From assembly GCA_015200025.1 (NCBI GenBank), contig CP054186.1, positions 496,001-560,000 of the forward strand: a DNA stretch of 64,000 nucleotides, in the 5' to 3' direction. A program made the position numbers and the translations under genes. Shown here in pieces: positions 57,285 to 64,000 of the stretch (positions are counted from its first letter, which is position 1; every line of letters starts with the position of its first letter). The stretch is from Phycisphaeraceae bacterium (GTDB lineage: Bacteria; Planctomycetota; Phycisphaerae; Phycisphaerales; UBA1924). Under the pieces are notes generated by a model. It ran no database searches and had not been told where the DNA came from. It worked only from the letters and a program-made list of their open reading frames with translations.

Positions 57285-58802
57285 CTACTCGCCGATGGGA
57301 CGCCCGAAGAGAAGGTCGACATGAGGCTCGTTGCCCGGGCGGCAGAAGATGTACACGTAATCGCCGGGGAGGAGGACGGTGGCCCCCCGGGCGGCCATGA
57401 TCCGGTCGTCGCGGACGACCATGACCGCCGCGGACCCCTCGGGGAAAGGGATCTTCGAGAGGGGGACGTTGCACGCGGCGACGGGCTCCTGGATGTGGTA
57501 CGAGCGGATCTCGCCGCCCATGGGCCGGAGGCTGTTGAGTTCGAGCGCGGCCGCGGGCGTGGGGGGCGAGGGTTCGTCGAACCCGAGCCGGCGGGTCAGC
57601 GGCACGATGCTCGCGCCGGGGACGAGCGCGCTGACCACCACGATGAAGAAGACGATGTGAAAGATCCGCTCGCCGTCGGGCAGCTGGGCCATGACCGGGA
57701 ACGTGCCCAGGATAATGGGGACCGCGCCCCGGATCCCGACCCACGAGACGTACCCGATCTCTCGGGCGCTCCACCGGAACGGGAGGAGGCACAGCGAGAC
57801 CACCAGGGGCCTGGCCAGCAACGCCAGCCCGACGCCCAGGGTCAGCCCGACTCCGGCCACGGGGATCAACTTGCTGGGGAAGACGAGCAGGCCGAGCATC
57901 AGGAACATGGAGACCTGGCTCATCCACGCGACGGCGTCGTGCACCCGGGTCAGCCCCGCGCGGTACGGTAACGCGCCGTTGCCCAGCACCAATCCCGCGA
58001 CGAACACGGCGAGGAAGCCGCTCCCGAGCAGGAGCGTCGCGGCGCCGAAGGCCACGAACGCCGAGGCGAGCGTGACCACGGGGTAGAGCCCGCCGGTCGT
58101 GAGCCGGGTGTGTGCGAGGACCCACCGCGTGAGCCGGCCGACGACCAGCCCGACCAGCGTCCCCATGACGAGTTGCACCGGGACGTCGATCAGCAGGCCC
58201 CACACCTGGCCGCCCGCCCCGCCGGAGGACCGACCGGCCGTGGCCACGCCCTCCACCACGGCCATCGTCAGGATGACCGCCATCGGGTCGTTCACGCAGG
58301 ACTCGACCTCGAGCGTGGACCGCAGTTTCTCCTTCACGCGCAGGCTCCCCCCGCGCAGCACCGCGAAGACCGCGGCGGCGTCGGTCGAGGAGACGATGGC
58401 GCCGATCAGCAACGCCTCGGACCACGACAGCCCGAGCCCGCGTGCCATCAGCGACACCGCGCCCGCCGTGCCCGCGACCCCGACGGTCGCGAGCAAGCCC
58501 GCGGGTCCCGCGCTGCGCCGGATCGAAGCCAGGGACGTGTTCAGCCCGCCGTCGAAGAGGATGAGCACCAGCGCCACCGTCCCCACACGGAACGCGAGGT
58601 CGTAATTGTCGAAGGCGACCCCCCCGAGGCCTTCCGACCCACCCAGCATCCCCAGCACCAGGAACAGGAGCACGACCGGGACCCCGAACCGGTCCAGCGT
58701 CCGCGTGAAGAGCACGCTGAACGCCATCAACAACCCGAACACCACCAACAGCACCGCCGTTGCGTTCGGCTCGGACACGGCGAGGGTGATCGTGGGCGGC
58801 AT
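57285..58802 (-). CDS. Potassium/proton antiporter, CPA1 (NhaP2-type) with C-terminal TrkA_C domain
   Basis: 505-aa cation:proton antiporter of 12-13 helices. Family marks: FLVLGMLGGSEGLGGVAFDN, LILFDGGLNTSLASIRRSAG, GAIVSSTDAAAVFAVLRGGS, ESCVNDPMAVILTMAVVEGV and YVSWVGIRGAVPIILGTFPV. The soluble end (about 425-505), with IRSYHIQEPVAACNVPLSKI and LLPGDYVYIFCRPG, is a TrkA_C/RCK-C module that binds a nucleotide or ion for gating. This matches NhaP2/CvrA, which exchange K+ for H+. ATG 58802 has TACGCT 6 nt upstream. It is divergent from the GH78-GH43 gene. Confidence 0.9.
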   Translation of the reverse strand: MPPTITLAVSEPNATAVLLVVFGLLMAFSVLFTRTLDRFGVPVVLLFLVLGMLGGSEGLGGVAFDNYDLAFRVGTVALVLILFDGGLNTSLASIRRSAGPAGLLATVGVAGTAGAVSLMARGLGLSWSEALLIGAIVSSTDAAAVFAVLRGGSLRVKEKLRSTLEVESCVNDPMAVILTMAVVEGVATAGRSSGGAGGQVWGLLIDVPVQLVMGTLVGLVVGRLTRWVLAHTRLTTGGLYPVVTLASAFVAFGAATLLLGSGFLAVFVAGLVLGNGALPYRAGLTRVHDAVAWMSQVSMFLMLGLLVFPSKLIPVAGVGLTLGVGLALLARPLVVSLCLLPFRWSAREIGYVSWVGIRGAVPIILGTFPVMAQLPDGERIFHIVFFIVVVSALVPGASIVPLTRRLGFDEPSPPTPAAALELNSLRPMGGEIRSYHIQEPVAACNVPLSKIPFPEGSAAVMVVRDDRIMAARGATVLLPGDYVYIFCRPGNEPHVDLLFGRPIGE

Positions 58803-58814
58803 CCGCCCAGCGTA
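58803..58814 (-). promoter_or_regulatory. -10 TANNNT hexamer, leaderless-type start
   Basis: TACGCT (58814 to 58809, minus strand) lies 6 nt before the antiporter ATG at 58802. The spacer GGGCGG is identical to that before the gene at 10104. Confidence 0.5.
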
Positions 58815-58928
58815 GCCGGACCACGCGCCCTCGACGAGCCGGCGGACTCGGGCACCGCCCGCCGCCGATTGCTTCTCGGCGGATCCGGCGTGGTACATTG
58901 CCCGCACGCACGCAAGGAGCATGGCCGC

Positions 58929-61900
58929 ATGCCGAACCTCGTCTGGATGTTGATCGTTTCGACCGTGGCGTTCGCGGCGTGGCCGGATCGCCCGGCCCCG
59001 GGCGACCCCGCCCACCTCACGGCCACGGAACTCCGCTGCGAATACCGCACGCGGCCGATCGGCGTCGAGAGCCCCGCCCCGCGCCTGTCGTGGACCCTTC
59101 ACTCCGAACGGCGCGGCGTCACGCAGTCCGCCTACCGGATCCTGGTCTCTTCGTCCCAGGAGCGGCTCGCGGCCGACGAAGGCGACGTGTGGGATTCGGG
59201 GCGTGTCACGTCGTCGCGGTCGGTCCACGTCGAGTACGCCGGTCGGCCCCTGACCTCGCGTCGGGTCTGCCACTGGAAGGTCATGGCGTGGGACGGTGAG
59301 GGCGTGGCGGGCGCGTGGAGCGAGCCGTCCGAGTGGGAGATGGGCCTGCTGGAGCCCGCGGACTGGAGCGCGGGGTGGATCGACGCCGGGCCCCGCGCGG
59401 TCCCCGTCGAGATCGAGCACGCGGTCTACGCCGCCGTGGACGGCACGGCTCGAGTGGACGTGACCGAGGCGGCCCGGTCGATGATCGCCCGCGGCGAGCC
59501 CATCACGGCGAGCAACGCCGCGCTCGGGGGCGACCCGGCGTACGGCGTGCGCAAGCGGCTCGAGATCGACTACCGCGTGGGCGGTGCGTCGCTCCGCGCC
59601 GAGGCGCCCGAGAACACCGTCGCCCAGCTCGCCGGCATGCGGTACCCCTACCTCCGCCGGGCCTTTACCGTCCGCGGGCCCGTCCGTTCGGCCCGGCTCT
59701 ACGCCTCGGCGCTGGGCGTCTACGAACCGTACTTGAATGGAGAACGCGTCGGCGACCACCACCTCGCGCCCGGCTGGACCGACTACCGCGTGCGTGTCCG
59801 ATCCCAGGTGTACGACGTGACCGACCGGCTCGTGCCCGGCGAGAACGTGATCGGGGCGCTCGTCGGGCCCGGGTGGTTCAGCGGGCGGGCCGGGCTGTTC
59901 CACGCCCGGGCGTTCTACGGCGACTCCCCGGCCCTGATCGCCCAGCTCGAGATCACGTACGCCGACGGCTCGACCGACCGGATCATCACCGACGGTTCAT
60001 GGCGTCGTCACGACGGCCCCGTCCTCGCGGCCGACCTGATGGACGGGGAGATCCACGACGCCGGCGCCGAGATCGGAGGGTGGTGCTCGCCCGGGATCGA
60101 CGAATCCTCGTGGTCCCCGGTCACGGTACGCGAGGAATCGCGGCGTCTCGTTGCCGAGGTCGACGAGCCCGTGCGGGTCCTGCGCGAATTCCCCGCGGTC
60201 TCGCTCTCCGAGCCGTCCCCGGGGCGGTGGACCTTCGACCTCGGGCAGAACATCGTCGGCGTCGCCCGATTGCGGGTCCGGGCCGCGCCGGGCACGGTGA
60301 TCACGCTGCGTCACGCCGAGATCCTCAACCCCGACGGCACGCTCTACACCGCGAACCTGCGCGGCGCCGCCGCCACGGACACCTACATCGCGGCGGGGTC
60401 GGGGGAGGAGGTCTGGCAGCCCCGGTTCACCTTCCACGGGTTCCGCTATGTGGAGGTCACCGGGCTCGCCGAGCGGCCCGGGCTCGGCACGATCACCGGC
60501 ATCGCCCTGGGGTCCGATCTCCCGTCGGCGGGCGAGTTCGCCTGCTCCGACGGGGCCATCAACCAGCTCCAGTCCAACATCGTCTGGGGGATGAAGGGCA
60601 ACTATCTGAGCATCCCCACCGACTGCCCGCAGCGGGACGAGCGCATGGGCTGGACGGCCGACACGCAGGTCTTTGTCCCGACGGCCGCGTACAACGCCGA
60701 CCTCGGCGCGTTCATGACCAAGTGGATGACCGACGTCGCCGACGCCCAGCGCGAGGACGGTGCGCACTCGGACGTCGCCCCGGTCATGAAGGGCCTCTCG
60801 TACGGGACCCCCGCGTGGGCCGACGCCGGGACCATCGTGCCGTGGGCGCTCTACGTGATGTACGGCGACCGGCGCATCCTGGAGGCCCACATCGAAGGGA
60901 TGATCCGCTGGGTCGAGTGGTGCCGGGTCCACAGCACCGGGCTCATCCGCGACCGCGACCGCGGGAACGACTACGGCGACTGGCTCGCCATCGGCGCCGA
61001 CACCCCCAAAGACCTGATCGGGACGGCGTACTTTGCGCACTCCGCCGACCTCGTCGCCCGGTCGCTCGCGGTCCTGGGGCGCGAGCGCGAGGCCGAGCGG
61101 TACCGGGCGCTCTTCGAGGAGGTCCGGGCCGCGTTCATCGGACGCTACCTGATGGCCGACGGCCGCCTCGCCGGGCACACGCAGTGCGCGTACACCATCG
61201 CCCTGCGCTTCGGCTTACTCCCCGATTCGGCCCGGGGGCCGGCGCTGGACCACCTCATCGCCGACATCGAGTCCAAGGGCCGGCGTCTCTCCACCGGGTT
61301 CGTCGGCGTGGCCCACCTGCTCCCCGTCCTCGCCGACCACGGACGCCCCGACATGGCCTACCGCCTGCTCCTTCAGGACCAGTTCCCGTCGTGGCTTTTC
61401 TCCGTTCGCCACGGCGCGACCACGGTCTGGGAGCGCTGGGACGGGTGGACCCCACGCACCGGACCTCACCCCGACGCGAGCATGAACTCCTTCAATCACT
61501 ACGCCCTGGGGTCCTGCGGGCAGTGGCTGTTCGAGGGCGTCGCCGGGATCTCTCCGGACCCTGAACACCCGGGCTTCGAGCACTTTCTCCTCCGACCCCG
61601 CCTTGAAGGCCCGTTGAACTGGGCGAGGGCGAGCTACCGGTCCGTGCGGGGCGAGATCGTCTCCGCCTGGGCCCTCGACGGCGACCGGTTCACGCTCACG
61701 GTCCGCGTCCCCGCCAACACCAGCGCCACCCTCACGCTCCCCGCCACGCCCGGCGAGGCGGTGACCGAATCCGGGGTCCCGATCGATCGGGCCGCGGGCG
61801 TGCGCGTCGTGCGGCACGAGCCCGGGGCCGTCGTTCTGCGCCTGGGCTCCGGGTTGTACGAGTTCACGTCGACCCGCCCCGCCGCGCCGGCGGGCAACCC

Positions 61901-62798
61901 CGTGCTCTCGGGCTGGTACGCCGACCCCGAGGTCGCCGTGTTCGGTGGTCGGTACTGGATCTACCCGACCTACTCCGCGCCGTACGACGACCAGACGTTC
62001 TTCGACGCCTTCAGTTCGCCGGACCTGGTCCACTGGACCAAGCACCCGCGTGTGCTCGACGCCGCCGCCGTCCCGTGGGCGCGGCGGGCCATGTGGGCCC
62101 CCTCGGTCGTCCACAAGAACGGGCGATACTGGTTCTTCTTCTCGGCGAACGACATCCAGAACGACCGTGAGCGCGGCGGGATCGGCGTCGCCGTGGCCGA
62201 TTCGCCCTCCGGGCCGTTCCGCGATGAACTGGGCGAGCCGCTCGTCGGCGCCTTCCACCACGGCGCCCAGCCCATCGACCAGTTCGTCTTCCGCGACGAC
62301 GACGGGACCGATTACCTCATCTACGGCGGGTGGGGGCACTGCACCATCGCCCGCCTCCGCGACGATTACCGCGGGCTCATTCCCTTCGACGACGGGACGA
62401 CCTTCAAGGAGATCACCCCCCGGGGCTACGTCGAGGGCCCCTTCATGTTCCGGCGCGGCGGGACGTACTACTTCATGTGGTCCGAGGGCGGGTGGACCGG
62501 CCCGGACTACGCCGTCGCGTACGCCGTCGCCGACTCGCCCATGGGCCCCTTCGAACGCGCCGGGACGATCCTCCAGCAGGACCCCCGCGTCGCCACCGGC
62601 GCCGGGCACCACAGCGTGCTCCGGATCCCCGGGCGCGACGAGTACTACATCGTCTACCACCGGCGCCCCCTCGGCCTGTCCGACCGCAACCACCGCGTGG
62701 TCTGCATTGACCGCATGACCTTCACCGACGACGGCCGGATCGAGCCCGTGCGGATCACCACCGAGGGCGTCGGCCCGGTCAGGCTCCCGCCCCCGTGA
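58929..62798 (+). CDS. Secreted bifunctional GH78 alpha-L-rhamnosidase / GH43 glycosidase
   Basis: 1289-aa exported enzyme in two parts. A signal peptide (MPNLVWMLIVSTVAFAAW) precedes a GH78 rhamnosidase of about 960 residues: N-terminal LTATELRCEYRTRPIGVESP, beta domain GVYEPYLNGERVGDHHLAPG, catalytic region IPTDCPQRDERMGWTADTQ, WERWDGWTPRTG and SFNHYALGSCGQWLFEGVAG. From about residue 985 a GH43 five-bladed propeller follows, with catalytic Asp in LSGWYADPEVAVFGGRYW, IDQFVFRDDDGTDYLIYGGW and GPFMFRRGGTYYFMWSEG (Glu region upstream). It probably removes rhamnose and arabinose or xylose from one branched polymer such as RG-I, gum or ulvan-type glycan. ATG 58929 has an AAGGAG site. Confidence 0.9.
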   Translation: MPNLVWMLIVSTVAFAAWPDRPAPGDPAHLTATELRCEYRTRPIGVESPAPRLSWTLHSERRGVTQSAYRILVSSSQERLAADEGDVWDSGRVTSSRSVHVEYAGRPLTSRRVCHWKVMAWDGEGVAGAWSEPSEWEMGLLEPADWSAGWIDAGPRAVPVEIEHAVYAAVDGTARVDVTEAARSMIARGEPITASNAALGGDPAYGVRKRLEIDYRVGGASLRAEAPENTVAQLAGMRYPYLRRAFTVRGPVRSARLYASALGVYEPYLNGERVGDHHLAPGWTDYRVRVRSQVYDVTDRLVPGENVIGALVGPGWFSGRAGLFHARAFYGDSPALIAQLEITYADGSTDRIITDGSWRRHDGPVLAADLMDGEIHDAGAEIGGWCSPGIDESSWSPVTVREESRRLVAEVDEPVRVLREFPAVSLSEPSPGRWTFDLGQNIVGVARLRVRAAPGTVITLRHAEILNPDGTLYTANLRGAAATDTYIAAGSGEEVWQPRFTFHGFRYVEVTGLAERPGLGTITGIALGSDLPSAGEFACSDGAINQLQSNIVWGMKGNYLSIPTDCPQRDERMGWTADTQVFVPTAAYNADLGAFMTKWMTDVADAQREDGAHSDVAPVMKGLSYGTPAWADAGTIVPWALYVMYGDRRILEAHIEGMIRWVEWCRVHSTGLIRDRDRGNDYGDWLAIGADTPKDLIGTAYFAHSADLVARSLAVLGREREAERYRALFEEVRAAFIGRYLMADGRLAGHTQCAYTIALRFGLLPDSARGPALDHLIADIESKGRRLSTGFVGVAHLLPVLADHGRPDMAYRLLLQDQFPSWLFSVRHGATTVWERWDGWTPRTGPHPDASMNSFNHYALGSCGQWLFEGVAGISPDPEHPGFEHFLLRPRLEGPLNWARASYRSVRGEIVSAWALDGDRFTLTVRVPANTSATLTLPATPGEAVTESGVPIDRAAGVRVVRHEPGAVVLRLGSGLYEFTSTRPAAPAGNPVLSGWYADPEVAVFGGRYWIYPTYSAPYDDQTFFDAFSSPDLVHWTKHPRVLDAAAVPWARRAMWAPSVVHKNGRYWFFFSANDIQNDRERGGIGVAVADSPSGPFRDELGEPLVGAFHHGAQPIDQFVFRDDDGTDYLIYGGWGHCTIARLRDDYRGLIPFDDGTTFKEITPRGYVEGPFMFRRGGTYYFMWSEGGWTGPDYAVAYAVADSPMGPFERAGTILQQDPRVATGAGHHSVLRIPGRDEYYIVYHRRPLGLSDRNHRVVCIDRMTFTDDGRIEPVRITTEGVGPVRLPPP

Positions 62799-62855
62799 CC
62801 GCCGCCGCCCGCGTCGGATCACGCCGCTCCCGTACGAACACCGCGAGGTTCATCC

Positions 62856-63134
62856 ATGACCCGTCCGTACGAATCGACCGCGTTGAACGCGCTGCTCGCC
62901 GCCGAACTCGCCGCGGGCAACCGAGTCCACCAGGACGGCGACGGCTGGGGGACCCTCCGCCGGCTCGTGGTCCTCGAACGCCCGTTCCTCGCGCTGCCCT
63001 CGCCCCTGCCGCCCGGGCTCGAGCACCACACCGTCAACGACCCGCACTATTGGCAGGCCGAGGTGCTCGACCCCATGACCTCCGAGATGCTCGCCTGCGG
63101 GTTCGATCGCCCCTTCATCGCCCCCCCGGCATAG
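62856..63134 (+). CDS. Hypothetical protein (92 aa)
   Basis: Small soluble protein of 92 aa, no family recognised. It contains ESTALNALLAAELAAGNRVH and LPPGLEHHTVNDPHYWQAEV; several His, Asp and Tyr residues but no signal peptide or membrane helix. Similar short proteins are widespread in planctomycetes as hypotheticals. ATG 62856 has GCGAGG upstream. It lies 57 bp after the GH78-GH43 stop and abuts (0 bp) the convergent membrane-protein gene at 63135. Confidence 0.65.
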   Translation: MTRPYESTALNALLAAELAAGNRVHQDGDGWGTLRRLVVLERPFLALPSPLPPGLEHHTVNDPHYWQAEVLDPMTSEMLACGFDRPFIAPPA

Positions 63135-63509
63135 TCAGTCGGCCCCGCCCGACCCCGGACCACCCGCCGTGGGTTCCTCGGCATCCTCGGGCCGGTGGGC
63201 GTGGCGTCGTTTCCGCCACTTCACGATCGGGATCGCGGTCAGCATCACCAGCAGGTACGCCGCCGGGATCACCGTCACGTAGAACAGCACGCGGACGAGC
63301 CGCTCGTGCCCGCCCGCCACGGCGACGCCCAGCACCACCCCGAGCACCGCCGCCGGGATGGCGGCCATCATCAAGCACCCGACCGCGACGCCCCGCTGCG
63401 GATCGGGCCCACGCGACGGGGCGGCGATCGCGTACAGGATCACGCCCAGGAACGCCGCCACGCACGCCCCCACCACCCACGCCATCGTCGCCATGGTCAA
63501 CGCCAGCAT
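63135..63509 (-). CDS. Hypothetical membrane protein (124 aa)
   Basis: 124-aa membrane protein with three to four helices: TMATMAWVVGACVAAFLGVI, GVAVGCLMMAAIPAAVLGVV and VLFYVTVIPAAYLLVMLTAI, then a basic segment KWRKRRHAHRP and a polar tail. No family recognised. ATG 63509 has a GAGGGG site. It follows the 92-aa gene on the same strand (3-bp gap), so they are probably one transcript. Its stop abuts the stop of the convergent gene at 63134. Confidence 0.68.
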   Translation of the reverse strand: MLALTMATMAWVVGACVAAFLGVILYAIAAPSRGPDPQRGVAVGCLMMAAIPAAVLGVVLGVAVAGGHERLVRVLFYVTVIPAAYLLVMLTAIPIVKWRKRRHAHRPEDAEEPTAGGPGSGGAD

Positions 63510-63512
63510 CCG

Positions 63513-63791
63513 TTACCCCTCGCGCCTTCGGCGGAGCATCTCGGCCTTTTTATCGAGCACCGGGGGTAACCCCGGCGTCCACGCCCGGACCGCCGCCTTG
63601 AGTTCCTCGAGGACGTCCCGGCCGAAGACATTGCCGACCTCGCCGTCGAGCGACCCGCCCAGCACCGACTCGAACGTGTGCCGCTCCGCCCCCTCGGGCG
63701 CGTGGTGCAGCCACAGCCGGACCTCACCGTCCGCGACCTCGAGGTACATCATCTCGGACGGCGAATACCGGGTCTCCCACCGATGACGCAT
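63513..63791 (-). CDS. Hypothetical protein (92 aa, second)
   Basis: 92-aa soluble protein, no family recognised. MRHRWETRYSPSEMMYLEVA opens a beta-rich stretch, followed by VRLWLHHAPEGAERHTFESV and a helix LEELKAAVRAWTPGLPP with a basic end. ATG 63791 has a GAGGAG ribosome binding site 7 nt upstream. It forms a two-gene unit with the 124-aa membrane protein. No regulatory signal beyond the ribosome binding site is evident. Confidence 0.68.
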   Translation of the reverse strand: MRHRWETRYSPSEMMYLEVADGEVRLWLHHAPEGAERHTFESVLGGSLDGEVGNVFGRDVLEELKAAVRAWTPGLPPVLDKKAEMLRRRREG

Positions 63792-63869
63792 GGCGGACTC
63801 CTCGTTCCCCCGAGAGTCAGTGCGTACCGAGCCCTCAGGAGGGAGACCGCGCGCGTGAAAAATCAGAAC

Positions 63870-63895
63870 GCCCTCCGATATGCTCGTCGGAGGGC
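63870..63895. terminator. Strong rho-independent terminator
   Basis: GCCCTCCGA (63870-63878), loop TATGCTCG, TCGGAGGGC (63887-63895) form a perfect 9-bp stem. TTTATT follows on the plus strand and a TTTTT run follows on the minus strand, so it can work in both directions. It most likely ends a minus-strand transcript entering from the right edge. Confidence 0.75.
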
Positions 63896-63907
63896 TTTAT
63901 TCCCTGC

Positions 63908-64000
63908 AAAGTCGGAGTGACCGTACGCCGATTGAACTGTTCCTGGCGGGCGTTCGGGTCTGGGAGCCCAGCACTCTCCGTTCGCCGGCCTCGGTAGGTT
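63908..64000. other. Unassigned right edge
   Basis: 93 bp after the terminator. On the minus strand a reading frame stays open to the edge, ending in a TGA inside the terminator arm region near 63865. It could be the 3' end of a protein gene or of a structured RNA. I cannot decide from this length. Confidence 0.3.

Noticed and set aside
63908..64000. RNase P RNA or tRNA fragment at the right edge
   Set aside because: A stretch on the minus strand faintly recalls the conserved 5' core of RNase P RNA, but invariant bases do not match and no tRNA cloverleaf fits.

Overview
The window is very GC-rich chromosomal DNA (roughly 70% or more G+C by eye) with about 53 protein-coding genes. It has no phage, transposon, CRISPR or plasmid hallmark, and I could recognise no tRNA or rRNA. 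The gene content points to a planctomycete, most likely of the class Phycisphaerae. Two secreted proteins end in tandem GC-type dockerin repeats, one secreted protein has a PAPG-type PEP-CTERM-like tail, and there is a DUF5703 glycoside hydrolase, a YdjY lipoprotein, a deoC/aldehyde dehydrogenase cluster and a CsrA-like regulator. This is family-based inference; no 16S gene is present.

Layout. 1-7.2 kb: partial FtsX/LolE-like permease, a TPR O-GlcNAc transferase-like protein, DusB, a DUF4397 surface protein, a JAB-like lipoprotein and a NifU-like Fe-S protein. 7.4-15.5 kb: CsrA, a DUF5703 hydrolase, Ndk, an LdhA-type dehydrogenase, a GH5 cellulase and two dockerin proteins. 15.7-25.1 kb: CarA divergent from PriA-MurD-YdjY lipoprotein, then CinA and an M28 peptidase with PDZ domain. 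25.3-36.8 kb: full-length glycine decarboxylase, a membrane protein, SDR, Aat, two tandem small membrane proteins, DUF4139, OmpH/Skp and a CFA-synthase-like methyltransferase. 36.8-43.5 kb: a minus-strand run of RseP, alpha/beta hydrolase, DeoC, aldehyde dehydrogenase, a 71-aa membrane protein and a half-length aldehyde dehydrogenase. 43.7-51 kb: redoxin, DsbD-alpha-like protein, rhodanese-like lipoprotein, DUF2062, two cation antiporters, arsR-arsM and DUF3592. 51-64 kb: RF3, two GNATs, a tautomerase, DinB, an ArsR/SRPBCC pair, SnoaL, a CPA1 antiporter, a 1289-aa GH78-GH43 fusion and three small hypothetical proteins.

How genes work together. Polysaccharide use is a theme: GH5, the DUF5703 hydrolase, dockerin proteins and the GH78-GH43 enzyme. 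DeoC with the aldehyde dehydrogenases would split deoxyribose phosphate and oxidise the aldehyde. ArsR-ArsM form an arsenic methylation unit. Redoxin, DsbD-alpha and rhodanese-like proteins suggest periplasmic thiol chemistry.

The most notable system-level signal is regulatory. At about 20 starts, mainly first genes of transcription units, a TANNNT hexamer lies 5-8 nt before the ATG or GTG and no Shine-Dalgarno fits in between. This is the layout of leaderless transcripts. Other genes, mostly secreted proteins and downstream operon members, carry clear GGAG-type ribosome binding sites. Several divergent pairs interleave their -10 hexamers in a few bases, which explains intergenic gaps of about 20 bp. 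Both ArsR genes add a near-consensus -35 at 16 bp spacing.
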